A stretch of DNA of 64,000 nt from Alistipes sp. (GTDB taxonomy: Bacteria; Bacteroidota; Bacteroidia; Bacteroidales; Rikenellaceae): contig JAGAOZ010000024.1 in assembly GCA_017623505.1 (NCBI GenBank), forward strand, positions 62,001 to 126,000, read 5' to 3'. Below are positions 41,409 to 48,585 of the stretch, one piece after another. The notes under the pieces are model-generated. The model was not told the DNA's origin. It saw only the letters and a list, made by a program, of their open reading frames with translations, and ran no database searches. The position numbers and the translations under genes are program-made. Every line of letters starts with the position of its first letter. Within the stretch, counting starts at the first letter, position 1.

Positions 41409-42464
41409 ATGGACCTAAAAGAAAAACTTCAATCAATCGCGGAGCGAATAGCTAAATCCCGCGATACAGTAAAGACCGAGGAGGCTGTTAAGACTTCTTT
41501 CGTACTACCATTCCTCCAAGCATTGGGATATGATGTTTTCAACCCAGAGGAGATTATCCCCGAGAGCATATGCGACTACGGCACGAAGAAGGGGGAGAAA
41601 ATAGATTACACCATATGTATTGACGGAGCACCTGTAATGCTTATAGAGTGTAAGCATTGGAGCATTGACCTTGACAAGTTCCAGGATCAACTATATAGAT
41701 ATTACACGGTATCGACAGCTAAATTCGGCATATTGACAAATGGTATCGTGTATAAGTTCTTTACCGACCTGGATAAGGGTAATGTTATGGATGATAAACC
41801 ATTTTTTGTTATAGATTTGCTCAACCTTAAAGATAGCCACATCGAGAAGCTCAAGCAGTTTAGCCGAGAGCGATACGATACCGGCACAATCCTTAGCTCG
41901 GCAACAGAGATGAAGTATGTAAATGCTTTCAGGGAAGTAGTAACCGAGCAGTTCCAGGAGCCATCGGAAGAGTTAATAAAGCTCTTTATCAAGCAGGTGT
42001 ATAGTGGTGTAGTAACGAAGAATGTCATTCAAGACTTTAAGCCTATGCTTATGCGTGCGTTCCAGCAGTTCATTAACGACAATGTTAATGACCGCCTGAT
42101 GCAAGCCATTACACCAGAAGTTCCATCGGTCGCACAAGAAACTAAAGAGGAGGTTGCCGAGGATGCCAAGAGTAAGATTATTACAACGGATGATGAGGTG
42201 CAGGCATTCTATATCATCTGTGCTATACTATGTTCTGCAGTAGATGTTGAACGTGTGGTGATGCGTGATGCCCAGAGCTATTGTGCCATCCTCTTTGATG
42301 ACAACAACCGCAAACCTATATGCCGTCTACACTTCAATGGAGGCAAGAAATATGTAGAGACATTTGATGCGAATAAGGTAGGCACTAAGCATCCTATCAG
42401 CACACTAAATGACATCTACAAACTATCAGAGGAATTATTATCAATTGTGAAAAGCTATTTGTAG
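41409..42464 (+). CDS. HsdR N-terminal-like restriction nuclease domain protein
   Basis: 351 residues. The first 170 residues match the type I restriction HsdR_N nuclease fold: EEAVKTSFVLPFLQALGYDV, EKIDYTICIDG (catalytic Asp) and VMLIECKHW (ExK). There is no helicase, specificity or methylase partner. The remaining half is a helical segment and a small alpha/beta domain without a family. Directly after the repressor (15-bp gap), it is likely expressed in the lysogen and may protect it against other phages. Confidence 0.8.
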   Translation: MDLKEKLQSIAERIAKSRDTVKTEEAVKTSFVLPFLQALGYDVFNPEEIIPESICDYGTKKGEKIDYTICIDGAPVMLIECKHWSIDLDKFQDQLYRYYTVSTAKFGILTNGIVYKFFTDLDKGNVMDDKPFFVIDLLNLKDSHIEKLKQFSRERYDTGTILSSATEMKYVNAFREVVTEQFQEPSEELIKLFIKQVYSGVVTKNVIQDFKPMLMRAFQQFINDNVNDRLMQAITPEVPSVAQETKEEVAEDAKSKIITTDDEVQAFYIICAILCSAVDVERVVMRDAQSYCAILFDDNNRKPICRLHFNGGKKYVETFDANKVGTKHPISTLNDIYKLSEELLSIVKSYL

Positions 42465-42465
42465 T

Positions 42466-43029
42466 ATGAATAAGTTTTTTATCATCTCGATATTAACTTT
42501 ATTTACTGTTGGAGTACACGCACAAAGTATCAAGGTAAATGAAACAGACCCATTTAATGGCAAGTCTAAAATACAAACATCAGCAGTAAAAACATCATAT
42601 CCAAAGGGCGAAATGTCAATGAAAGTAAATGATGGCATTGCCTATTTTTGCATAATGGCTACTGCTGACTATGTAGATATGGAAGAGGGAGATGAAGCAA
42701 AGATACTTTTTCTCACGAAAGAAAACAACATCGTTGAACTCGATGTTGAGTCGGTAAATACTGGAGTCGTGGAAAAGAAAAGTAACATACATTGGGGATT
42801 TGGTATATCATCTGGTAAAAGCAAACAGCTCACTTCATTATTCCTGGAGGCTATTGTTCCAGTAGAGGCTTTTGAGCAGATATACACTGAGCGAGTAAGC
42901 ATTATTAGGCTTATAGCCGGCAAGACAGAAATAGATATCGATATAGCATCGCCGACAAAGAACTCCTGTGAAAATAGCTTATGGAGGTTATTTAAGATAA
43001 CGAGGAAATACATTATTCCTGAAGAGTAA
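42466..43029 (+). CDS. Secreted protein expressed with lysogeny genes
   Basis: 187 residues with a signal peptide (MNKFFIISILTLFTVGVHAQ), so exported to the periplasm or surface. The rest is a beta-sandwich-like domain (GIAYFCIMATADYVDMEEGD) of unknown family. The adjacent repressor and nuclease genes suggest a lysogenic conversion gene. It is followed by a terminator. Confidence 0.7.
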   Translation: MNKFFIISILTLFTVGVHAQSIKVNETDPFNGKSKIQTSAVKTSYPKGEMSMKVNDGIAYFCIMATADYVDMEEGDEAKILFLTKENNIVELDVESVNTGVVEKKSNIHWGFGISSGKSKQLTSLFLEAIVPVEAFEQIYTERVSIIRLIAGKTEIDIDIASPTKNSCENSLWRLFKITRKYIIPEE

Positions 43030-43046
43030 CCCTACTAACTCCCCTA

Positions 43047-43076
43047 CCGCTCAGCACTCCGCTGGGCGGTTTTTTG
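43047..43076 (+). terminator. Terminator of the repressor operon
   Basis: A GC-rich hairpin (CCGCTCAGC paired with GCTGGGCGG, one mismatch) followed by T6, 18 bp after the stop of the secreted protein gene. Confidence 0.85.
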
Positions 43077-43197
43077 TTGCCAACCCCCAAGATAACCCTC
43101 AAACAAACATCCTTTGGTGGGCTGATTTTGATGTGGCACGGATGTTTGCAAACCCACAAAAATAATGACTATACCCCTGAAAATTAAGCACATGTAT

Positions 43198-43228
43198 TTT
43201 GCAGAATGAGAAAATTTTTGTATATTTG
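43198..43228 (+). promoter_or_regulatory. Full promoter with no long gene behind it
   Basis: TTTG (43198-43201), 19 bp, TATATTTG (43221-43228). The predicted transcript (from about 43235) ends at a terminator near 43504 and has no frame longer than 49 codons. Confidence 0.7.
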
Positions 43229-43234
43229 AATATG

Positions 43235-43504
43235 CTAATAGGGCAAAAAAATACCGCCTACCTGTTAGCATCGCAAGAAACAACAAGTGGCGGTAGTGGT
43301 TCTTTTATGATTACCTTTAGTGTAGTTATGAAGGTGCTAAAGAAAGGCTTGAGCGTTTCCTTCTCAATTAGATTGAGTTAGCACCAGTGGCTGGCAGTAG
43401 CCCCTGCCAGCCACGAGAACCATCACAAAGGAATAAAAAAAAAATGACATACGCAAGGAAGTAAGCAAAAAACCGAGGTGGGAGGCCTCGGTTTTCTTTT
43501 TTTT
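43235..43504 (+). ncRNA. Candidate short transcript (sRNA or peptide mRNA)
   Basis: About 270 nt bounded by a consensus promoter and a strong terminator. It contains overlapping alternative stems (43232-43242 with 43261-43271; TACCGCC with GGCGGTA) and a 10-bp hairpin near 43387-43412. A frame from 43307 encodes a 24-residue cationic peptide (MITFSVVMKVLKKGLSVSFS, then IRLS). It could be a regulatory RNA, a type I toxin-like peptide gene, or both. Confidence 0.45.
43469..43504. terminator. Strong terminator between convergent units
   Basis: A 10-bp perfect stem (43469-43478 with 43486-43495), 7-nt loop, then a CT8 tract; A-rich on the other side, so it can act on both strands. Confidence 0.88.
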
Positions 43505-43563
43505 AATCGGATGTGTTATCAATGTCTCAAATAAATAATACACGGAGTACACCTGCTTTTCAA

Positions 43564-43803
43564 TTATCCTTTCTCGATCTTTATAGCACCTCCACAATGA
43601 GGACAACACACAGTGCCGGCGGATGTAGGCACAAACAACTCTGTAAGCGGAACATCGAGGGCATTAGCAATAGCACTGAGACGATCCAGGGTTGGGTTTC
43701 CTGAGAGGGATGAGGAGAGCGCAGCTTCTGTGATACCTAAAAGGGCAGCAAGTTCTTTTGCTGTCATCCCTTTTTTCTTGAGAATCTCTTTTACGCGTAA
43801 CAT
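43564..43803 (-). CDS. XRE-family regulator with C-terminal zinc ribbon
   Basis: 79 residues. A canonical HTH_3 fold (MTAKELAALLGITEAALSSS, LDRLSAIANALDVPL) is followed by CCPHCG, a one-half zinc-binding knuckle. It is divergent from the amidoligase cluster, and three AATTAAGGTA-type repeats lie between them, so it probably represses that cluster and itself. Confidence 0.83.
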   Translation of the reverse strand: MLRVKEILKKKGMTAKELAALLGITEAALSSSLSGNPTLDRLSAIANALDVPLTELFVPTSAGTVCCPHCGGAIKIEKG

Positions 43804-43805
43804 AT

Positions 43806-43893
43806 AATTAAGGTATATTTAAAGTTGATTAACGTTGGCAAAGATAGGCAAAATAAAGGTATAATGCAAGAGAAGAAAAAAAATTAAGGTAAA
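43806..43893. promoter_or_regulatory. Three operator-like repeats (A-TAAGGTA)
   Basis: AATTAAGGTATA (43806-43817), AATAAAGGTATA (43852-43863) and AATTAAGGTAAA (43882-43893) share a core; an inverted copy occurs near 43970. They lie between the XRE regulator and the amidoligase promoter, where a repressor would bind. Confidence 0.55.
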
Positions 43894-43915
43894 ATGTAAT
43901 TTTTTATGCAAAATA

Positions 43916-43947
43916 TTTGGTAGGTAATTAAATTATACTTAAATTTG
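43916..43947 (+). promoter_or_regulatory. Promoter of the amidoligase cluster
   Basis: TTTG (43916-43919), 20 bp, TAAATTTG (43940-43947): a full consensus match 40 bp before the ATG at 43988. Confidence 0.75.
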
Positions 43948-43987
43948 CACCAAGAAAATTAAAACAAACCTTAATACCTTTTTAATT

Positions 43988-44878
43988 ATGAACAACTATT
44001 TCGCAACTATCAAAGACATTGTATTGAGCGTAGGCACAACAAAAGAAGACAAGATCAAGAGATTGCAGTCAGATCTTAAGTGCTCAAAGTATGAGGCAAA
44101 CCACTACTATCAGTTAGTGATGCACGTAGAAGGTAACAAGCCAAAAGAGCCAACAACAGCCTTTACCCTGGGTGTAGAGATTGAGTGCTTTGGCATTAAC
44201 AAGATGCAAGTACGCTCAATGTTGGCAGATAAGGGCATTACAGCCTTTGAGACCGGCTACGACCATAACGACCAGAAAAAGGCTTACAAGTTAGGGCACG
44301 ACGGCTCAATAGCAGGTTCTCAGCCTTGCGAGGTAGTATCGCCTATATTGCACAACCTGGCGTCGCTCAAAAAGGTGTGCGAGGTGATCAATGCTTGCGG
44401 TGCACAAGTAAATCGCTCTTGCGGTATGCACATACACGTAGGTGCTGCAAAGTTCACTGTTGAGCAGTGGGTGCGTATCATTAAGAATTATGCAGCGATA
44501 GAGGGCATTATAGACAGCTTTATGGCTCAATCGCGTAGAGGCGATAACAACCACTATTGCAAGAGCATCAAGGGCTGTGCAGAGCGTTTGCAGGGCGTAA
44601 GCGATATGGGCGATATTATGACAGCCTTTTACCACGACCGCTACCACAAGCTCAATGTAATGTCATACCGCAATCACAAGACAATCGAGTTTAGACAGCA
44701 CCAGGGCACAACAGACTTTACCAAGATTAAGGCATGGGCTGAGTTCTTAGTGGCTCTCATCAAGCACTCGATGACCAATACCGAGGTAATAACAGCAACA
44801 ACAATAGACGAGTTGCCATTCTTGACCGCTACACAAAAGGCGTATTTCAATGACCGCAAACAACAACTAAACAGATAA
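43988..44878 (+). CDS. Amidoligase family (COOH-NH2 ligase) enzyme
   Basis: A glutamine-synthetase-fold ligase that joins a carboxyl to an amino group using ATP. Family marks are FTLGVEIECFG (metal/ATP Glu residues), HDGSIAGSQPCEVVSPIL, and SCGMHIHVGA with the conserved His pair, then TIEFRQHQGT. The N-terminal 45 residues are an extra helical region. Phage and bacterial members occur with a class II glutamine amidotransferase that supplies ammonia, as here in the next gene. The substrate (peptide, cell-wall or protein side chain) is unknown. Confidence 0.88.
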   Translation: MNNYFATIKDIVLSVGTTKEDKIKRLQSDLKCSKYEANHYYQLVMHVEGNKPKEPTTAFTLGVEIECFGINKMQVRSMLADKGITAFETGYDHNDQKKAYKLGHDGSIAGSQPCEVVSPILHNLASLKKVCEVINACGAQVNRSCGMHIHVGAAKFTVEQWVRIIKNYAAIEGIIDSFMAQSRRGDNNHYCKSIKGCAERLQGVSDMGDIMTAFYHDRYHKLNVMSYRNHKTIEFRQHQGTTDFTKIKAWAEFLVALIKHSMTNTEVITATTIDELPFLTATQKAYFNDRKQQLNR

Positions 44879-44881
44879 GAT

Positions 44882-45391
44882 ATGTGTATTTTAATCGTCA
44901 AGCCTGCTGGGGTAAAGTTACCACCTCAGCAGGTACTCAAAAGATGTGCTCACCGCAACCCACACGGCTGTGGCTTTGCAACAGCAGACAAGTGTTTCAA
45001 GAGCCTTTCGCTTTCAGCCTTTACAAGAGAGCTAAGCAAGGTAGACCCTCGCGAGGCTATGATTATACACTTTAGGTATGCCACACACGGCTCAGTCAAT
45101 CGCTCAAACTGCCACCCTTTCAAAGACGAGCAGATAGGCGTTGCTTTCGCTCATAATGGCGTGTTGCCTATCATACCCTACCAAGATAAGACCGACAGCG
45201 AAACAGCCTTTATAAGGCTATTTAAGCCTATAATCGCTAAATGTGGGCTATACTCAGCAGAGCTGCGTGATATGGTAGACGCGGTAATTGGTGGCTCTAA
45301 ATTCGCCTTTATCGACGAGAACGGCAACCTCAAGACCTTTGGGCATTTCATTGACATAAACGGCGTGTATTACTCAAATCTAAACTTTTAG
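44882..45391 (+). CDS. Class II glutamine amidotransferase-like protein
   Basis: 169 residues starting Met-Cys; after Met removal Cys becomes the N-terminal nucleophile that takes ammonia from glutamine. Supporting motifs are RNPHGCGFA (glutamine-site Arg-Asn-x-x-G), IIHFRYATHG and AFAHNGVL. It follows the amidoligase gene by 3 bp, so the two probably form an ATP-driven ammonia transfer pair. The domain is shorter than in metabolic Ntn amidotransferases and has no synthetase part. Confidence 0.86.
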   Translation: MCILIVKPAGVKLPPQQVLKRCAHRNPHGCGFATADKCFKSLSLSAFTRELSKVDPREAMIIHFRYATHGSVNRSNCHPFKDEQIGVAFAHNGVLPIIPYQDKTDSETAFIRLFKPIIAKCGLYSAELRDMVDAVIGGSKFAFIDENGNLKTFGHFIDINGVYYSNLNF

Positions 45392-45393
45392 CT

Positions 45394-45702
45394 ATGAATT
45401 TTTCAGCATATAGAATCACCTGGGTAGAGTTAAGACCAACAACCGGGTATAAGATGACGAAAGCAGATGCTAATAAATGTGGTGCCATAGTGCGTCAAGT
45501 GCGTTATCATAATGGGTATGGCTATAAGCACTTTGCATCACGTGAACGTGCCTTAGAGTGGCTCAAAACGCACCACTCATTATCTAAGGTGTATGAGTGT
45601 AGGCTATTCACTGACAAGCAATTCGGTATGGCCCGGGCTTCGACCGGCTATGCTATACCCTTTACAAGCAAGCAATATAGCGAGGTGTTTTATGTAGGGT
45701 AA
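45394..45702 (+). CDS. Hypothetical protein of the amidoligase cluster
   Basis: 102 residues (MNFSAYRITWVELRPTTGYK), basic, alpha/beta, with AIPFTSKQYSEVFYVG at the end. It follows the amidotransferase by 2 bp and so belongs to the same operon. No family recognised; it could be a substrate-binding partner or an acceptor. Confidence 0.6.
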   Translation: MNFSAYRITWVELRPTTGYKMTKADANKCGAIVRQVRYHNGYGYKHFASRERALEWLKTHHSLSKVYECRLFTDKQFGMARASTGYAIPFTSKQYSEVFYVG

Positions 45703-45826
45703 AAACTCTAATTGCCAAATATAAATAGCCTAAAGTCCTAAACTTGCGAGAAAATGAGCATTTTTTTTGCATTTGTCAAAATTCTTTATACATTAGAAGC
45801 GAGATAGTTGAGTAAATCTCAACCTA

Positions 45827-45898
45827 TGCGGGGTAGTGCAGTGGTTACCACGGTTGGGTCGTGTCCAACAGACACAAGTTCGATTCTTGTCCCCGCTA
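45827..45898 (+). tRNA. tRNA-like gene, anticodon by position CGT (Thr)
   Basis: A cloverleaf folds with a perfect 5-bp anticodon stem (GTTGG/CCAAC), T arm with TTCGATT loop and 6 G-C acceptor pairs. Position 1-72 is an unpaired T-T. The loop GTCGTGT gives CGT at positions 34-36, but the loop is atypical (G32). The acceptor (GCGGGG/CCCCGC) equals that of the host initiator tRNA. The CCA is not fully encoded (ACA). A His (GTG) reading would need a shifted loop. Confidence 0.6.
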
Positions 45899-45929
45899 CA
45901 AGTTCTTTCAACCAATAAACTGTAAAACT

Positions 45930-46337
45930 ATGAAGATTTTAACGCTTATTATTAGCAAAAAGTGGTTCGATGCCATTTTGTCAGGCGAAAAGACCACAGA
46001 GACACGAGAGGTGAGACCGACCAACACAAAGTACATCTCTTATCGAGACAATAACACCGGCATAGTCTATAAGAAAGACTCTGACGTGCCAGAGGCAGCC
46101 TGGGACACTGAAAGAGGTGTAGAGGTTCTTATTAACCATTATGACGCTATTCAGTTCTGGGTAGGCTATGAGACAAATAGACCTGGTGCCTTAGTTGAGG
46201 TAAAAGGTGCAGAGCTCATCGATGTGTGCGACGAAGAGACCAAAGAGCCTATTATCTATGACTATAACGGCGTAGAGTATCAGATGACAGAGATTGACTA
46301 TCGTTTGGGTAAAATCATAAGTAAAACTAATTGCTAA
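45930..46337 (+). CDS. ASCH domain-like protein
   Basis: 135 residues starting MKILTLIISKKWFDAILSGE, the conserved ASCH strand-helix opening, followed by KTTETREVRPTN, where the family has its basic motif. It then has GALVEVKGAELIDV in the barrel. ASCH proteins bind RNA or modified nucleobases, and some are acetylcytidine amidohydrolases. The start at 45930 avoids overlap with the tRNA-like gene. Confidence 0.75.
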   Translation: MKILTLIISKKWFDAILSGEKTTETREVRPTNTKYISYRDNNTGIVYKKDSDVPEAAWDTERGVEVLINHYDAIQFWVGYETNRPGALVEVKGAELIDVCDEETKEPIIYDYNGVEYQMTEIDYRLGKIISKTNC

Positions 46338-46563
46338 ATATCAATATCACGAGACGACGTAGAAAGACCGTAGATCAGCTGTTTGAACAAGCATATCGAC
46401 TCAGTGATCAAAACTGGGCGAGAACAAATGCCACTTCTTGGGGGGGGCAGATGGTGCAAGAGCAGCTAAAGAGAGCAGAGACCGGCTTATAAATAGGGCT
46501 TTGACAAACGAATTACAGAGACTACAACGACGACGTAAGGCATCAGCACTAAGCGTCGGATAA
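46331..46563 (+). pseudogene. Small phage gene with a frameshift in a G8 run
   Basis: From a TTG at 46331 (no ATG in frame) the frame reads TRRRRKTVDQLFEQAYRLSD and NWARTNATSWGG. At a run of eight G (46440-46447) the frame that continues the protein-like sequence changes by -1. After it, GADGARAAKESRDRLINRAL and LQRRRKASALSVG run to a TAA at 46561. Nine G would restore one frame. It is a decayed gene, a phase-variable or slippage gene, or a sequencing error. Overlaps the ASCH stop. Confidence 0.6.
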
Positions 46564-46583
46564 TAATGAGTATTAACAATTAA

Positions 46584-46735
46584 ATTTTAAGCTACACGAG
46601 AAGAGGAGTAAGAAGTCTTATCAATCGTACAACCGGCGTTAACCGAGTACGTTACCGCACCGTAGGCGGCAGAGCGACTAATCGACAGGGTCGTTACCGC
46701 GATATCAGAGCAGCTTTTGGTCTTTCAGTAGGTTA
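46584..46735 (+). CDS. Small basic protein with unclear start
   Basis: A frame rich in Arg (GVRSLINRTTGVNRVRYRTV, then GRATNRQGRYRDIRAAFGLS) ends at a TAA just before the IbrA-like gene. The only ATG in frame (46566) is followed after five codons by a TAA (46581-46583), so either a rare start codon is used or the gene has a nonsense mutation. The coding-like composition argues it was once real. Confidence 0.45.
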
Positions 46736-46737
46736 AT

Positions 46738-47427
46738 ATGCTGCCCATTGAACACGCACAACAAGTGATAGCTTCGGTCAGGAAGAACACTGACCGGGCT
46801 ATCCTTTTCTATTCCTGTGGAAAAGATAGTGAGGTGCTGTTAGATCTTATGGCACCCCACTTCAAGGAGATTATATGCGTGTTTATGTACTTCGTAAAGG
46901 GTTTGGATCATATTGAGAATAACCTAAGATCTGTTAAAAGCAGATACCCCAATGTAAAGATAATGCAGGTGCCACACTGGACACTCAGCCGAGTGCTAAG
47001 ATGTGGATTGTATTGCGTCCCGAATCCAAATATTAAACTCATATCCTTGAAAGATATTGACGAGTCTGTACGGCTAAGGACAGGAATACAATACACATTT
47101 TATGGAATGAAGCAAAGTGATGGGCTCAACCGCAGACTAATGCTTAGGGGCTATGATATGGAGGCTATAAGCAACACTAAGAAAGTATACCCACTTAGCA
47201 CCTGGAAGAAGGCTGATGTTATGGCATACGTGAAAGCAAGAAAGCTCCCAGAGCCAATAGCATACAACAATAACAAATCGCAAGGATTAACATTTGTTCC
47301 AGAGGTGTTTAATTACCTTAAAATGAATTATCCTCAAGATTTAGAAAGAATATATGATGCATTCCCATTATCTCGCAATGTCCTAATCCGCTATGACGAA
47401 GAAAAAAGAAAAACAGCCCAAGTATAA
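46738..47427 (+). CDS. PAPS reductase-fold protein, IbrA-like
   Basis: 229 residues with the adenine-nucleotide alpha-hydrolase PP-loop variant FYSCGKDSEVLLDLM, and STWKKADVMAYVKARKLPEP late. It overlaps by 35 bp a ParB-fold gene. This pair matches the IbrA/IbrB pair first named in E. coli prophages. The biochemical role of such pairs is unknown; nucleotide or DNA modification is a common proposal. Just upstream of the terminase genes, it is likely a late or packaging-linked function. It is not close to the other PAPS-reductase-fold protein of this prophage. Confidence 0.78.
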   Translation: MLPIEHAQQVIASVRKNTDRAILFYSCGKDSEVLLDLMAPHFKEIICVFMYFVKGLDHIENNLRSVKSRYPNVKIMQVPHWTLSRVLRCGLYCVPNPNIKLISLKDIDESVRLRTGIQYTFYGMKQSDGLNRRLMLRGYDMEAISNTKKVYPLSTWKKADVMAYVKARKLPEPIAYNNNKSQGLTFVPEVFNYLKMNYPQDLERIYDAFPLSRNVLIRYDEEKRKTAQV

Positions 47428-48115
47428 GCAGAGTGAGACGATAGTAATCCGACGCTCACAAATTAACTTTGCACCATACAACCCCCGCAAGGAAGACCCC
47501 GAAGTGGTTAAGAAACTCAAAAAGAATTTTAAGTCAGTAGGCTTCTTGGGTGGCATCGTATGGAATACAAACTCCTCGTATTTGGTTTCTGGTCATAAAA
47601 GAGTGCAAACACTCGATATTATGAACGACTACGATGGCACGGAGTCTACAGACTATGATATTAAGGTTGAGGCTGTAGAGTTAGACGATAAGACCGAAAG
47701 AGAGCAGAACATATTTATGAACTCCCCTTCTGCAATGGGTGAGTTTGATATGGAGAAGATGAAGATATTGGTCCCTGAGATAGACTATCACAACGCCGGT
47801 CTCTCGGAGGCTGATATGAATATATACGGCATTGCAATAGCCGAGGAGACCATTAGTGTAGGAGTGGCAAGCATTGTTGATGACTTCGAGGCCGTAGAGA
47901 AACCATATGAAGAGCGAAAGGCAGCCGTAAAGGAGATGAAGAATCAGATAAAGAAACAGGCAGAAGCAAAAGTAGATGACATAGAGAGTTTTGTAATGAT
48001 TAACTTCAAATCCTATAAGACTAAGTCATCATTTATGTTACGCTTCGGATTTCCACCTGATGGTCAGTATATCGACGGCGAGACATTTGCGGATATGATT
48101 GAGAGAGTTGAATAA
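47393..48115 (+). CDS. ParB/Srx-fold protein, IbrB-like
   Basis: 240 residues. The ParB N-terminal nuclease-like domain begins RRSQINFAPYNPRKED and continues GGIVWNTNSSYLVSGHKRVQ, whose SGHKR equals the GxxR NTP-binding motif of ParB. No C-terminal helix-turn-helix like that of partition ParB is seen, so chromosome partition is unlikely. The C-terminal 80 residues are a charged helical region. It is translationally coupled to the IbrA-like gene. Confidence 0.82.
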   Translation: MTKKKEKQPKYKQSETIVIRRSQINFAPYNPRKEDPEVVKKLKKNFKSVGFLGGIVWNTNSSYLVSGHKRVQTLDIMNDYDGTESTDYDIKVEAVELDDKTEREQNIFMNSPSAMGEFDMEKMKILVPEIDYHNAGLSEADMNIYGIAIAEETISVGVASIVDDFEAVEKPYEERKAAVKEMKNQIKKQAEAKVDDIESFVMINFKSYKTKSSFMLRFGFPPDGQYIDGETFADMIERVE

Positions 48116-48141
48116 AATCGCATTATTAAGCATATATAAAA

Positions 48142-48585
48142 ATGGGAGCACCTACTAAGAAAATAAGTATTCAGACCTTTCGTAAAGTCGCAAATGCTTG
48201 TGGCGGTATTAAATCCGATATGGCAGCCAACATTGGTGTAGATAGAAATACTATTGCCAACTGGTGCAAGAGCGATGCGAGATATGCACAAGCAATAGAG
48301 GATGCTCAAGAGCGATTTGTAGATCTCGCAGAAAGCAATCTGCGGAAACTCGTTGCCGGAGTGCCGGCTATAAAGAAAGATGAAAATGGGCAATCGCAAT
48401 TCGCAGGGTGGATTGAAAGACCGTCTGAGACAGCAATACTTTTTACACTCAAGACACGAGGAAAGAACAGAGGTTATGTAGAGAGAACAGAGGTAAAAGC
48501 CGACGTAGACGCAACGGTTAAGCCTCGCACTCTAACGCCACAAGAGGCAAAAGAATACGGAATAAAATTGGAGGATGAATATTAG
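48142..48585 (+). CDS. Terminase small subunit
   Basis: 147 residues. An N-terminal helix-turn-helix (RKVANACGGIKSDMAANIGV, then TIANWCKSDARYAQAIED) recognises phage DNA for packaging. The second half (TAILFTLKTRGKNRGYVER) is common in small terminases of this type. The stop overlaps the GTG of the large subunit (TAGTG). Confidence 0.84.
   Translation: MGAPTKKISIQTFRKVANACGGIKSDMAANIGVDRNTIANWCKSDARYAQAIEDAQERFVDLAESNLRKLVAGVPAIKKDENGQSQFAGWIERPSETAILFTLKTRGKNRGYVERTEVKADVDATVKPRTLTPQEAKEYGIKLEDEY

Noticed and set aside
46338-46737. Plain intergenic spacer
   Set aside because: Two frames with strong Arg-rich coding character are visible once a frameshift and an in-frame stop are allowed.
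47393-48115. Plasmid or chromosome partition ParB
   Set aside because: Only the N-terminal ParB fold is present, no parA or parS is nearby, and the partner is a PAPS-reductase-fold gene.
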